This document shows positions 15,106-25,892 of a DNA stretch of 64,000 nt, in pieces. A model generated the notes under the pieces. That model ran no database searches. It saw only the letters and a program-made list of their open reading frames with translations, and was not told where the DNA came from. Numbering within the stretch: the stretch's first letter is position 1; each line of letters starts with the position of its first letter. The translations under genes were made by a program, and so were the position numbers. Source of the DNA: Vibrio nigripulchritudo ATCC 27043 (lineage in GTDB: Bacteria > Pseudomonadota > Gammaproteobacteria > Enterobacterales > Vibrionaceae); NCBI RefSeq assembly GCF_000222685.1, contig NZ_AFWJ01000035.1, positions 1 to 64,000 of the forward strand, written 5' to 3'.

Positions 15106-16455
15106 TTACGTAACGGCAACGGAATTTAAAGTCTCATTTCGAATTTTAATGGCGTAGAAATACCCTAAAATCCCGCCAGCAAAATTACCTATGGCGAGCC
15201 CAATGAATAACCCTTCCACACCATAAATCAGGCTGCCTGCCCACGCGCAGGGTAAAGTGAAAATAAACAGGCGCATGGCACTCCAGGTAAATGCCTGCAT
15301 AGGTCTGTGTAACGCGTTCAAACCACTTACCAGCACCATTAAAATGCCCTGAAACCCATAGCTCAGTGGCACTACTAGCAAATAGTGCCAGAGTAGTTCC
15401 CGTACGGATTGTTCTTGTGAGAAAAGTGCTGAAATAGGCACACTAAGTGGCACCATCATGACAAAAATCAGCAACTGGAAAAGAATCAAAAATCGCATAC
15501 ACAGGAACAGAGCCTGAAAGCTGCGGGTTGGGTTCTTGGCTCCGATGTTCTGCGCCATAAACGGAGTCAACGCCGAGTTCAGTGCCATCATCACCAATAT
15601 CAGAATTGACTCCACTCTCTGAGCTGCCCCATACGCCGCGACAGCCGCTGTACCATGGGAAGCGAGAATCACCATCAACAGTGCCCCGGCAAGAGGAGAC
15701 ATGGCGTTTGACAGCATGGCAGGCGTACTGATCTTGAGTAAATCGCGCCAGTCCTGGAGCAACGAAGAGATGTGAGGAAGGGCCAGCAATTTCACTCGTC
15801 TTACCAGAACATACAGAGAACCTGATAACGCGCCTAACCAGCTTAGTGCGCTGGCTATAGCCGCTCCCTGAATACCTAACTCTGGGAAAGGACCATAACC
15901 AAAGATCAGAAATGGGTCGAGAATGCCGTTGATGACGCCTGCCGTCATCATGATTTTGGCTGGCGTTTTGGTGTCTCCAGTGGCGCGAATAGCACTGTTA
16001 CCAGCCATTGGAATAACCAGTAATGGAATCGTGAGATACCACACCTGCATGTATTCTTTGATCAGAGGGATAAGATCTGGCGTCGCACCGAGTAGTGTAA
16101 ACAAAGGCTCTATGGTGAAAAAACCGGCTATGCATGCAAGGCTGACCAGCATAATCGCCAGAATCAGCCCATGAGATGAAAACCTCGCGGCATGCTGATT
16201 ATTACCCTGACCCAAAAGTCGCCCGATGTTGGTAGACAAACCTATCCCTATTCCCATCGTGATGCTACTCACAGCAAACGTGACGGGGAAAGTAAAACTG
16301 ATGGCGGCAAGAGCCTGAGTGCCAAGAAGAGAAATAAAGAAGGTATCCACCAAGTTAAACATCAGAATCGATACCAGCCCAAAGGTCATAGGTATGGTCA
16401 TCTTTCTCAGAACTTCTGGGATGGGACCCGTCAGTAATCCGTGTTTATCCTGCAT
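15106..16455 (-). CDS. MATE-family multidrug efflux transporter
   Basis: A 449-residue inner-membrane protein with about 12 TM helices in two six-helix halves, typical of Na+- or H+-coupled MATE exporters. The N-terminal half has LTGPIPEVLRKMTIPM and FNLVDTFFISLLGTQALAAISF; the repeat in the second half is MSPLAGALLMVILASHGTAAVAAYG. An FMAQNIGAKNP motif follows. Several Vibrio paralogues exist and I cannot say which drug or ion it uses. The ATG has no clear Shine-Dalgarno sequence (a C-rich tract precedes it). It converges on pfkA. Confidence 0.88.
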   Translation of the reverse strand: MQDKHGLLTGPIPEVLRKMTIPMTFGLVSILMFNLVDTFFISLLGTQALAAISFTFPVTFAVSSITMGIGIGLSTNIGRLLGQGNNQHAARFSSHGLILAIMLVSLACIAGFFTIEPLFTLLGATPDLIPLIKEYMQVWYLTIPLLVIPMAGNSAIRATGDTKTPAKIMMTAGVINGILDPFLIFGYGPFPELGIQGAAIASALSWLGALSGSLYVLVRRVKLLALPHISSLLQDWRDLLKISTPAMLSNAMSPLAGALLMVILASHGTAAVAAYGAAQRVESILILVMMALNSALTPFMAQNIGAKNPTRSFQALFLCMRFLILFQLLIFVMMVPLSVPISALFSQEQSVRELLWHYLLVVPLSYGFQGILMVLVSGLNALHRPMQAFTWSAMRLFIFTLPCAWAGSLIYGVEGLFIGLAIGNFAGGILGYFYAIKIRNETLNSVAVT

Positions 16456-16635
16456 AGGGGGTTACAACTTAACTGGCAACAAAAAAACGTAGGATACAGA
16501 AGAAAAACCAGACCCGCTACAGACGTTATAAAAGAGTACGCGGGGGCGTTGTAAACGTACATTTCCTTCGCAAAACATGAAATTTCTCTAAAAGGTGATT
16601 GTTTTTTCAACATACGTCACAAAAAAACGGTTTTG

Positions 16636-16669
16636 CCCCCTTGGGTTATCGGATTGTACGCCCTATATA
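16636..16669 (+). promoter_or_regulatory. Sigma-32-type heat-shock promoter of groESL
   Basis: CCCCCTTGGG at 16636-16645 and CCCTATATA at 16661-16669 resemble the sigma-32 -35 (CCCTTGAA) and -10 (CCCCATNTA) elements with acceptable spacing. This lies about 70 bp upstream of groES. Confidence 0.65.
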
Positions 16670-16736
16670 AGATCCACAAGCCGTTTTACGGCATTTCTTA
16701 CATCAAATGGAAACATCTAATCAGGAGAGACGACCG

Positions 16737-17027
16737 ATGAATATTCGTCCTTTACATGACCGAGTTATCGTTGAACGCCAAGAAGTTGAATCTAAATCTG
16801 CAGGCGGCATCGTTCTAACTGGTTCTGCTGCGGAAAAATCTACTCGTGGTACGATTCTGGCTGTTGGCAAGGGCCGCATCCTAGAAAACGGTACTGTTCA
16901 ACCGCTGGACGTAAAAGTTGGTGATACAGTAATTTTTGCTGAGGGCTACGGCACTAAATCTGAAAAGATTGATGGCAAAGAAGTTCTGATCATGTCTGAA
17001 AATGACATCATGGCAATCGTTGAGTAA
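16737..17027 (+). CDS. groES: Co-chaperonin GroES
   Basis: A 96-residue lid of the GroEL folding chamber; seven copies cap the GroEL ring. The start [14 protein letters not shown] at 16737 follows AGGAGA at 8 bases; an upstream in-frame ATG is not used. The mobile loop that touches GroEL is seen at about 17-32 ([16 protein letters not shown]), and the dome loop is near [10 protein letters not shown]. It is first in the groES-groEL operon behind a heat-shock promoter, with a gap of 58 bp to groEL. Only this copy is in the window; many vibrios have a second pair on chromosome 2. Confidence 0.97.
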   Translation: MNIRPLHDRVIVERQEVESKSAGGIVLTGSAAEKSTRGTILAVGKGRILENGTVQPLDVKVGDTVIFAEGYGTKSEKIDGKEVLIMSENDIMAIVE

Positions 17028-17058
17028 TTTTTACTCTGATTCTAAAACGACAGATTAA

Positions 17059-18732
<1,674 letters not shown>

Positions 18733-18756
18733 GCCTCCTCCATTCTGGAAACTAAG

Positions 18757-18782
18757 AGCCTCGCAATTGCGAGGCTTTTTTA
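18757..18782 (+). terminator. Terminator of groESL
   Basis: AGCCTCGC, an AATT loop, GCGAGGCT, then TTTTTT. Confidence 0.9.
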
Positions 18783-18950
18783 TGTTTATCAGACAGATGA
18801 GACTATTCATTTGTTTTATTGATTTTATATATTTCAGATAAACCCTCTATCATTTAATAACTCTTCGCTAATCTAGGCTAAAAAATCGCTGTATGTCGCA
18901 TATTGTTCTGGTATGTTAGGGACATAAAAATAAACAGCTAGGTTAACTCG

Positions 18951-20402
18951 GTGAGCCATAATCACTCATTTCCCATTAAGCGCTCTTTGCTAGGCGTGAC
19001 GGCTTTGTTTGGCTTGTTTCTGCTTCTCTTAGTGGTGGATGCTCTTAACGAAGCATCTGAAGAGTTTGCAGCAGAGAAAAAGCACGTTTCAGCGACGTTG
19101 AAGGAGTTGTCTAATACGCTACGGGCAGTGGAATATGAAATGACATCCCTGTCTCAGTTCAATTTGCCTCAGTACCCCGCCTCTCTGAAGTCTTCGATAA
19201 AAGACACCACCTGTTCATTGGGAGGAGAACCGGAAGCGGGCATCCATTCTGATTTCATCATTGCAGGCATTGTTGATATGTGTGATGAGCGAACCTCGCT
19301 GTATCAAGATGCGCATTTCTGGTTGCCCAGCGCTCACGTGATGTCTTATCTGGTTAACACGCACGGTGCGATTTCTTCGTTCTATTTCATTTCTAAAGAT
19401 CAGTTCATCATTTCATCGCCTTCTGAGCTGGCACGAAACATCACCAGCAATACATTTGATGAAGTACTGAAATACCGGCCATTCTGGCGCAATACCATGA
19501 AATATGGATTGGCGAATAACAGTCGTAATATCGCTTTTACGGGTGAGTATCGTGACCTGTTTACCGGGAAGTCAGTGGTGACTCTGAGCGCAGCCGTTTA
19601 TAAAAATGGTGGGCTGGCTGGGGTTCTGGCAATGGATGTTTTTGCGGATCAGATTAAGCGAGATTTGGATAGAGAATACGAAATAAGCCCGTATGCTGGG
19701 GAAAATCGTAGCAGCCTTTTATCCTACAAAAAGTCTGGTTCCATCAACGATTCCTCTCAAAATACACGCCTGCACTTAAACATTGATCAAACCTGGCAAC
19801 AGCACATCTACCACCTGTGGAGGTGCAAGCATTACTGGCTGGTGACTTGGTTTGTCTCTTACCTCTTTGTGGTTACGCTGCTAGTCAGTAAAAACTGGTC
19901 TTTGATTCAGGATTACGAAGATAAGCGAATTCATATTGATGACGATTCTGGCTTACTGAACATCAAAGGCTTAGAAGCCAGATTGAGCGAGCTAAGGGAG
20001 CTGCCCTACCTAATTGTGGCAGCCTACACTGTAAAAGATACGCAATACCTGTCTGAAGAATCCGTTATCCAGGTCAAAACGCATGTGCAAGGCATCGTCA
20101 GCGAGAGGCTGCGTTCATTCGATATTATGGCGGCGTCTGGTGATGGTGAGTGGATTTTGCTTATGCCTTGTGAATCAATGGAGCAGGGGAACCACTTACT
20201 CAGCCAATTAGAAATGGAAGTGGCATTAACGCCTTACCGCTTACCGGAAGGTATCACTCAGGATTGTGAGTTGGACGGGCACTTCGATATTCTTCCCGTC
20301 CATAAGTTTGATGGTTATCTGCATTTGTGGCGCAGTGTGAAAACACGCTTTATTGCTCAGTGTGCTGAAACCAAAGAGATCATTCAGGTTGTCAGCCATT
20401 AG
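18951..20402 (+). CDS. Membrane sensor with degenerate GGDEF-like domain
   Basis: A 483-residue inner-membrane protein. TM1 is residues 12-30 and TM2 295-312; between them is a periplasmic sensor of about 260 residues with the look of a Cache/PAS-like fold (SFYFISKDQFIISSPS, then AVYKNGGLAGVLAMDVF). The cytoplasmic part (about 325-475) follows a diguanylate cyclase layout: DDDSGLLNIKGLEARL replaces D.LTGL.NR, and SGDGEWILLMP (396-406) replaces GGDEF. The catalytic residues are therefore lost, so it probably senses a signal and acts by binding rather than making c-di-GMP. The start is GTG with a weak AGG site. Substrate and partner unknown. Confidence 0.72.
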   Translation: MSHNHSFPIKRSLLGVTALFGLFLLLLVVDALNEASEEFAAEKKHVSATLKELSNTLRAVEYEMTSLSQFNLPQYPASLKSSIKDTTCSLGGEPEAGIHSDFIIAGIVDMCDERTSLYQDAHFWLPSAHVMSYLVNTHGAISSFYFISKDQFIISSPSELARNITSNTFDEVLKYRPFWRNTMKYGLANNSRNIAFTGEYRDLFTGKSVVTLSAAVYKNGGLAGVLAMDVFADQIKRDLDREYEISPYAGENRSSLLSYKKSGSINDSSQNTRLHLNIDQTWQQHIYHLWRCKHYWLVTWFVSYLFVVTLLVSKNWSLIQDYEDKRIHIDDDSGLLNIKGLEARLSELRELPYLIVAAYTVKDTQYLSEESVIQVKTHVQGIVSERLRSFDIMAASGDGEWILLMPCESMEQGNHLLSQLEMEVALTPYRLPEGITQDCELDGHFDILPVHKFDGYLHLWRSVKTRFIAQCAETKEIIQVVSH

Positions 20403-20413
20403 AACTGGCTTGC

Positions 20414-20896
20414 CTATCCTCGTTTATTGCGTCTGCCAATGGACTGGTGGACACCCCGCCTTAAACCCATAAAGCTGCTTTCCAGCTTATCGACCCCAAG
20501 TAGCACAGAAAGAGTCAGCAAGGTCACCATGATTGCCTGCTGTCCAAAGCCTAACCCTGTCATTAAACCTAGCGCCGCCAATACCCAAATGATCGCCGCC
20601 GAGGTTACGCCGTGTATCTTGCCGTCCAGTGTCATCATCACGCCAGCACCAAGAAATCCTACTCCAGTTATGATCTGACCAAGCACTCGAGCCTGATCCA
20701 AACTGTTTGGAGAAAGGTGCACTGCCAGCGACATGAAAAAATAGGTTCCGGAAATGATCAGGATGGATGTTCGTATTCCAACGGGCTTTCCACGAGTTTG
20801 GCGTTCAATCCCAATCAGCGAACCACAGATTGCGCAGCAAAGAAGCCCCCACCAGGAAAAAGGTCCCAAGTCTAACCATTTTGATAATTCTGTCAT
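20414..20896 (-). CDS. MgtC/SapB-family membrane protein
   Basis: A 160-residue inner-membrane protein with about four or five TM helices. The family core is clear: CGSLIGIERQTRGKPVGIRT (about 24-43) and GQIITGVGFLGAGVMM (about 73-88), followed by HGVTSAAIIWVLAALGLMTGLG. It lacks the C-terminal ACT-like domain of true MgtC, so it belongs to the short SapB/YhiD type, whose transport function is unsettled. It converges on the sensor gene with an 11-bp gap and no obvious terminator. Confidence 0.85.
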   Translation of the reverse strand: MTELSKWLDLGPFSWWGLLCCAICGSLIGIERQTRGKPVGIRTSILIISGTYFFMSLAVHLSPNSLDQARVLGQIITGVGFLGAGVMMTLDGKIHGVTSAAIIWVLAALGLMTGLGFGQQAIMVTLLTLSVLLGVDKLESSFMGLRRGVHQSIGRRNKRG

Positions 20897-21113
20897 GTAA
20901 TACGCTCCTCAATAAGGTGCGAATATTAGGTTAAAAAAGGAAGAAGTCACCGTTTCCGTTGATGAAATGTTTTTATGGATTCGACAATAAATATTTGCCA
21001 GTCAAATGATAGAAAATCTTAATCGAATCAAGGGAAATCCATGTGTTGCTCAACCAATATAACTCGCTTATATTTCGCGCTCCTGTTCCTTTGAGTCTTT
21101 GGAGACTTAACAA

Positions 21114-21677
21114 ATGAAAAAACTGATGTCTGTTGCTGCTGTTACCGCAGCGCTTGTATCGCCGATGACAATGGCTCAAGATTCTGTCGCGATGTTTTCT
21201 ACTCTGGACGGTTATAATGCACCGTCGAACGATGCCGTAGGCGGTGTCCGTCTTTCGGTTCTGCATGGAAAAGTGAGCGCGGTAAAAGGGGTAGATGTAT
21301 CCGTATTGGGGATGTCGGAAACCGACACCACGACAGGCTTAAACCTAGGTATGTTCTTTGGCGCATCTAAAGTAAACAAAGAGATGAAAGGTTTGTCTTT
21401 AGGTCTGTTTAACTGGAACACTGGCAGTACAAAAGGGGCGAACTTCGGTGTCGTGAACCTGACTAATGATGTAAAAGGCGTTAACGTTAGTGCTGTGAAC
21501 TACTCGGAAGGCTTTACTATGGCAGATGTAGGTCTGGTGAGTTTGTCTGAAAAATCCAACATTCAACTTGGTGTATTCAACAAAACCAAGCAGATCGAAG
21601 GTGTGCAGATTGGTTTGATCAACTGTGCGGATAACGGGTTCCTGCCTTGCTTCCCGTTGGTGAACTTCGCTATCTAA
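21114..21677 (+). CDS. Exported beta-repeat protein of unknown function
   Basis: A 187-residue protein with a signal peptide (cleavage near TMA-QDS, residue 21). The mature part has a repeated eight-residue motif of the form Gx(N/S)xG(L/V)xN at about 75, 93, 108, 122, 136, 149 and 163, spaced mostly 13-15 residues. This resembles beta-solenoid surface proteins of the type annotated LA_2272 repeat proteins. Two Cys near the end (171 and 179) may close the fold. GGAGAC precedes the ATG. It may be periplasmic or surface exposed; no function is known to me. Confidence 0.75.
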   Translation: MKKLMSVAAVTAALVSPMTMAQDSVAMFSTLDGYNAPSNDAVGGVRLSVLHGKVSAVKGVDVSVLGMSETDTTTGLNLGMFFGASKVNKEMKGLSLGLFNWNTGSTKGANFGVVNLTNDVKGVNVSAVNYSEGFTMADVGLVSLSEKSNIQLGVFNKTKQIEGVQIGLINCADNGFLPCFPLVNFAI

Positions 21678-21691
21678 GTTGAACGCTTTTC

Positions 21692-21718
21692 AAAGCTCCT
21701 GCGCCTGACAGGGGCTTT
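21692..21718. terminator. Terminator between convergent genes
   Basis: AAAGCTCCTG and CAGGGGCTTT pair (one mismatch) around a 7-nt loop, with short T-runs either side. It sits at the ends of the repeat-protein gene and epmB. Confidence 0.6.
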
Positions 21719-22739
21719 ATTCCAAATGCAGATCCAGCGGTGTTTTGCTTTTACGCCCGCCAATTTCTCTGGTGAGCTTTGGCACCAGATACCCAGACAC
21801 TTCCTCTATCAACTTAGACATCAATACTTTCGCTTCCTGATCCGAAACGAAGAAATGCGCCGCGCCCTGCACTTTATCTAACACGTGGATGTAGTAGGGA
21901 AGCACGCCCGCATTGAACAGAGTTTCGCTCAGTTTGATCAGGGCTTCAGCATTATCGTTGACCCCTTTAAGCAGAACGCTTTGGTTGAGGAGTATCACCC
22001 CAGCCTGTTTCAGTTTGGCAAGGTATGCTGCAAGTTCACCATCGATTTCATTTGCGTGGTTAATGTGCGTCACCATTACTACATTTAAACGGCTTCCACG
22101 CAGCAGATAACAAAGCTCATCGGTAATACGAGACGGAATCACCACAGGTAACCGGGAGTGGATACGTAGTGTTTTCACGTGTGGGATAGCTTCAATTCGC
22201 GAGACAAGCCATTCCAGTTCGCTGTCTTTCGCCATTAAGGGGTCGCCTCCAGATAAGATCACTTCATTGATTTCATCTCGCTCGGCAATGTAAGCCAAGT
22301 TTTGTTCCCAAACCGATTTGGATCCTTTGTTGTCCTGATAAGGAAAATGACGGCGGAAACAGTATCGGCAGTTGATCGCACAGCCACCCTTTACGATCAT
22401 CAATACACGGGATTTGTACTTGTGCAGCAGTCCCGGTTGATCGTTGTCTTGTTCTTCTAAAGGATCCGCGGAATAGCCTTTATGGATTTCAAACTCTTCC
22501 ATCAAAGGCAATACCTGCCTGAGCAGAGGATCGTTCGGATTGCCTTTTTCCATGCGATTAACGAAGCTCTGTGGCACTCGCATGGCAAAGAGTTCACGTG
22601 CAGCCAGTCCTTTTTCCCACGGAGTTGGGTCAATTTCAACGGCTTGAAGCAACTTGCGAGGATCGGAGATCGCATTCGCCAATTGTTTGAGCCAGTTTTG
22701 CTCAACAGAAACAGCTTTTCGGGTTATGATGTGCGGCAT
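21717..22739 (-). CDS. epmB: EF-P lysine 2,3-aminomutase EpmB
   Basis: A 340-residue radical-SAM/PLP enzyme that turns alpha-lysine into (R)-beta-lysine for attachment to elongation factor P. The [4Fe-4S] motif is Cys120, Cys124, Cys127 (GGCAINCRYCFRR). The GGDP motif (ILSGGDPLMAKD) and a PLP-lysine near the C-terminus fit the KamA family. It is divergent from efp with only 32 bp between start codons, so the two promoters must overlap each other or the coding ends. EpmA lies 9 kb away at 31.6 kb. Confidence 0.95.
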   Translation of the reverse strand: MPHIITRKAVSVEQNWLKQLANAISDPRKLLQAVEIDPTPWEKGLAARELFAMRVPQSFVNRMEKGNPNDPLLRQVLPLMEEFEIHKGYSADPLEEQDNDQPGLLHKYKSRVLMIVKGGCAINCRYCFRRHFPYQDNKGSKSVWEQNLAYIAERDEINEVILSGGDPLMAKDSELEWLVSRIEAIPHVKTLRIHSRLPVVIPSRITDELCYLLRGSRLNVVMVTHINHANEIDGELAAYLAKLKQAGVILLNQSVLLKGVNDNAEALIKLSETLFNAGVLPYYIHVLDKVQGAAHFFVSDQEAKVLMSKLIEEVSGYLVPKLTREIGGRKSKTPLDLHLE

Positions 22740-22771
22740 TAAATTGAACTCGAAGATGGTAAGAGGAAAAA

Positions 22772-23338
22772 ATGGCTACTGTTAGCACGAATGAATTTAA
22801 AGGCGGTCTTAAAATTATGCTTGATAATGAGCCGTGTGTCATTCTCGAAAACGAGTATGTTAAGCCGGGTAAAGGTCAGGCATTCAACCGCGTAAAAATC
22901 CGTAAGCTGCTTTCTGGTAAAGTTTTAGAAAAGACTTTCAAGTCAGGCGACACTGTTGAAGTAGCAGATGTAATGGACATCGATCTGGACTACCTTTACA
23001 ACGACGGTGAGTTCTACCACTTCATGAACAGCGAGTCATTCGAGCAGATCGCAGCGGATCTGAAAGCCGTTGGCGACAACGCTAAGTGGTTAGTAGAAAA
23101 CGACACTTGCATGATCACGCTTTGGAACGGTAACCCAATCGCGGTAACGCCACCAAACTTCGTAGAGCTTGAAGTAACCGAAACCGATCCAGGTCTGAAA
23201 GGCGATACTCAAGGTACGGGTGGTAAGCCAGCAACACTGGTCACTGGTGCTGTAGTTCGTGTTCCTCTGTTCATTGCTATTGGTGAAGTGATCAAAGTTG
23301 ACACTCGTAGCGGCGAATACGTAGGTCGAGTGAAGTAA
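22772..23338 (+). CDS. efp: Translation elongation factor P
   Basis: A 188-residue factor that rescues ribosomes stalled at polyproline. KOW-like N-domain, then two OB domains. Lys34 in VKPGKGQAF is the site beta-lysylated by EpmA/EpmB, both encoded in this window, so the modification pathway is lysine-type rather than rhamnose-type. Length equals E. coli EF-P. AAGAGG lies upstream of the ATG, and a strong terminator follows. Confidence 0.97.
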   Translation: MATVSTNEFKGGLKIMLDNEPCVILENEYVKPGKGQAFNRVKIRKLLSGKVLEKTFKSGDTVEVADVMDIDLDYLYNDGEFYHFMNSESFEQIAADLKAVGDNAKWLVENDTCMITLWNGNPIAVTPPNFVELEVTETDPGLKGDTQGTGGKPATLVTGAVVRVPLFIAIGEVIKVDTRSGEYVGRVK

Positions 23339-23362
23339 TCAACTTCCGATACAAACTGTTAC

Positions 23363-23390
23363 AAAGCCGCTCCAGTGTGAGCGGCTTTTT
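23363..23390 (+). terminator. Terminator of efp
   Basis: AAAGCCGCTC, a CAGTGT loop, GAGCGGCTTTTT. Confidence 0.9.
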
Positions 23391-23508
23391 CATATATTTA
23401 TCATTTTATTTATAAAATAAACTTAAGTTTATATGCATATAAGATGAGCACCATTAGAATTCGTGGCGATTAGTTGGAACTAATGTCACAAATAATAAGG
23501 GGCTCTCG

Positions 23509-24090
23509 ATGAAATTCTCAACCACCGCACGATCAGTGCTAATGATCGCCACTCTAGGCTTATCGACACAAGCTGCTGCTTTCCAGTCTTTCGACACCAC
23601 TACAGGTAAACCTGACGCTCAGGAATGTCGTTACCTGACAGACGCAGGAAAGAACGCATTTGATGCAAACACCGGTAAGCTTTGGGCTTGCAGTACTCAA
23701 GGTTGGGTATTTTTTGAATCTCAAAGTGCTCATAAATGTTTGAATGCATCGAAAGCAGAGCAAGCTAAGTACCCAGCATGGAAGAAAGGGCGTACTTACG
23801 TTGGCGGTAACAAAGTACTGTTCAATAACAAAGTATACCGAGCAAAATGGTGGACCAGAACAGGTACTCCTGCTACGTCAGAAGCATGGACATTGGATGT
23901 GAAAGACGTTCACCCTAAGACCTGGAATCAGAACCATCAATACAACAGTGGTGAGAATGTCTTGTTCATGGGGCATGTATACGAAGCGAACCATTGGAGT
24001 AAAGGCAAATTACCACCTGCAAATGTTTCTCAAAATAACCGAAGCAAAGAGTGGCGATACGTTGGTCCATTTGAATGTGCAAATAACTAA
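23509..24090 (+). CDS. Secreted protein with two chitin-binding-like (CBM5/12) modules
   Basis: A 193-residue exported protein: signal peptide 1-24 (STQAAA-FQS), a Cys-containing N-terminal stretch (Cys40, 61, 77, 190 could form two disulfides), then two CBM5/12-like modules. Module 1 (about 90-127) has the Y..G..V...N.VY.AKWWT......W pattern. Module 2 (about 138-187) has Y.SGENVLF.G.VYEANHW followed by EWRYVGPF. No catalytic domain is present, so it may act as a chitin adhesin or matrix protein. The substrate call rests on aromatic spacing only. Confidence 0.75.
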   Translation: MKFSTTARSVLMIATLGLSTQAAAFQSFDTTTGKPDAQECRYLTDAGKNAFDANTGKLWACSTQGWVFFESQSAHKCLNASKAEQAKYPAWKKGRTYVGGNKVLFNNKVYRAKWWTRTGTPATSEAWTLDVKDVHPKTWNQNHQYNSGENVLFMGHVYEANHWSKGKLPPANVSQNNRSKEWRYVGPFECANN

Positions 24091-24113
24091 CAGAAACTCC
24101 AATACCTCTTAAG

Positions 24114-24140
24114 AAAAATGCGCCCTTGTGGCGCATTTTT
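24114..24140 (+). terminator. Terminator of the chitin-binding-like gene
   Basis: AAAAATGCGCC, a CTTGT loop, GGCGCATTTTT; perfect 11-bp stem. Confidence 0.9.
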
Positions 24141-24323
24141 ACTTTCCTGATTCCATCTCTATATTTACTTCTAAATATTCGCAAAAACCATAAAATAACG
24201 CAGATTTATTCGGTTTTTATATTGGTAAATTATCTGTTACATTTTGTTTCGTTGTTAACAAGTCTGTTCACTACTTTGTTTTGCTCGATTTAACTGTCTT
24301 GATAACAACAAACGGAGATAAAC

Positions 24324-25715
24324 ATGCTAGGAGAAAGCCTGAAAGCTGAAGAAAAGCGTAGCGCTATGCGTAAGGGAATCAAAGGTGCACTAATCGGCGT
24401 TCCCCTGCTGGCATTTGGCTTAACAATCAATAGCTCGGTGTTAATGACCGATGCTGGTTACACATACGTTCACCAGAATAACATCACAGGTGAACTGGAT
24501 GTGTTCACTCAACCGGGTATCCATTTTCGGATGCCATTTCTCTCAAAAATTACCAAATACGATCAGGTGATCACTGTGTCGTTTGGTAACAACACAGGAG
24601 AGGACTTCTACCAAAGGTTGGACCCAGTTCAGGTGCGATTTGCCGATACCTATATTGGTGAAATACCAGTGACCTTCCGATTCAAGCTCAGCACCGATCC
24701 GGAAGCGGCAATCAAAATGCATCGAGAGTTTCGCAATAACAGCAATCTGATAGATGCATTGCTGGTGAAAAATGCCCGAAACGTAACCGTGATTACGGCG
24801 ACCCAATATACAGGGGAAGAGTTCTTTCAGGGGGGATTAAACCAGTTCAAATCGAAACTGGGTGATCAGCTTAGAGATGGTATCTACCTGACTGAGCGAA
24901 AACAGGTCGAAGTTGAGCAGCTTGACTTGGCGCCTGTCGGAATGGAGCAATCGGATGCCAATAAATTGCAACGTACCCAGCAACTGGTCTGGAAAACCGT
25001 TCCGGTAAGGGATGCTAATGGTCAGCCAATCAGGCAAGACAATCCGTTGCAGCAATATGGTATTCAGGTAACACAGGTAACCATTGGTGATCCTCAACCG
25101 GAAACCCAACTAGACCAATTATTGGCAGACAAAAAGCGTCTGGTCGCAGACAGAATTCGAGCGATTCAGGAACAAGAGACCTCTAAAGCTCAGGCTGAAA
25201 CGGAACAGCTGAGAAAAGAGATCCAGCGTACACGTGAAGTTCAGGACGCTCAGCGTCAGAAAGAACTGGCGATCATCTCTCAGCAGAAAGAGGTCGAGAT
25301 TGCACGTCAGATTGCCGAACGTGAGATCGTAGAAGTTGAGAAGAAAAAACGTCTGGCAGAAGTGGAAAAAGAGAAAGAACTGGCAATTGCGGAAGCCAAC
25401 CTAGCGATTCAAAAAGCCAATTCACTATCTGCGGAGTTTGAAGCTAAGGCGATACTAGAGAAGGGTAATGCGGAAGCTCAAATTCTGAAAGCGAAGTACG
25501 CCGCATTAGGTGCCAACAGAGAAGTGTACCTTGCGGAGCTGAATCGTGATGTGGCCAATGTACTGTACAACAACCTTCAAAACTTCCAGGTTGAAATGCC
25601 TCAGAACTACATTGGTGGCAGCAATGAAAGTGGCTTAACCAGCAATCTGGATGTGATTACAGCATTTGGTGCGTTAGGGATGATGGATAAGGCTCAACAA
25701 GTGACCACTAAATAG
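24324..25715 (+). CDS. SPFH/Band 7 (flotillin-like) membrane protein
   Basis: A 463-residue protein with a cytoplasmic N-tail, one TM helix at about 20-37, an SPFH domain (about 40-240, with QPGIHFRMPFLSKITKYDQV) and a long Ala/Glu/Lys-rich coiled coil (about 265-400, with ADRIRAIQEQETSKAQAETE). The C-tail is non-helical. Such proteins form large ring or cage oligomers in the membrane and organise proteases or microdomains. It is not HflK or HflC (both at 48-50 kb) but is related in fold. GGAG precedes the ATG by 8. It stands alone, without a NfeD partner gene. Confidence 0.85.
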   Translation: MLGESLKAEEKRSAMRKGIKGALIGVPLLAFGLTINSSVLMTDAGYTYVHQNNITGELDVFTQPGIHFRMPFLSKITKYDQVITVSFGNNTGEDFYQRLDPVQVRFADTYIGEIPVTFRFKLSTDPEAAIKMHREFRNNSNLIDALLVKNARNVTVITATQYTGEEFFQGGLNQFKSKLGDQLRDGIYLTERKQVEVEQLDLAPVGMEQSDANKLQRTQQLVWKTVPVRDANGQPIRQDNPLQQYGIQVTQVTIGDPQPETQLDQLLADKKRLVADRIRAIQEQETSKAQAETEQLRKEIQRTREVQDAQRQKELAIISQQKEVEIARQIAEREIVEVEKKKRLAEVEKEKELAIAEANLAIQKANSLSAEFEAKAILEKGNAEAQILKAKYAALGANREVYLAELNRDVANVLYNNLQNFQVEMPQNYIGGSNESGLTSNLDVITAFGALGMMDKAQQVTTK

Positions 25716-25892
25716 GCTTTTATCTGACAGGTCAGTGCTTTGGCATTGACCTATTTTTTCTGTAATCGCCGAATCGTACTGTTAATAAAACTAGACGATG
25801 CTCTCAGTCTGTCTTCTCTAAAAAGTTCTTCCCGAATACTGTCTCGTTTTCTCGCTATAGTAGTCAGACAATAATGAAAGCAAGGAAGCGTT

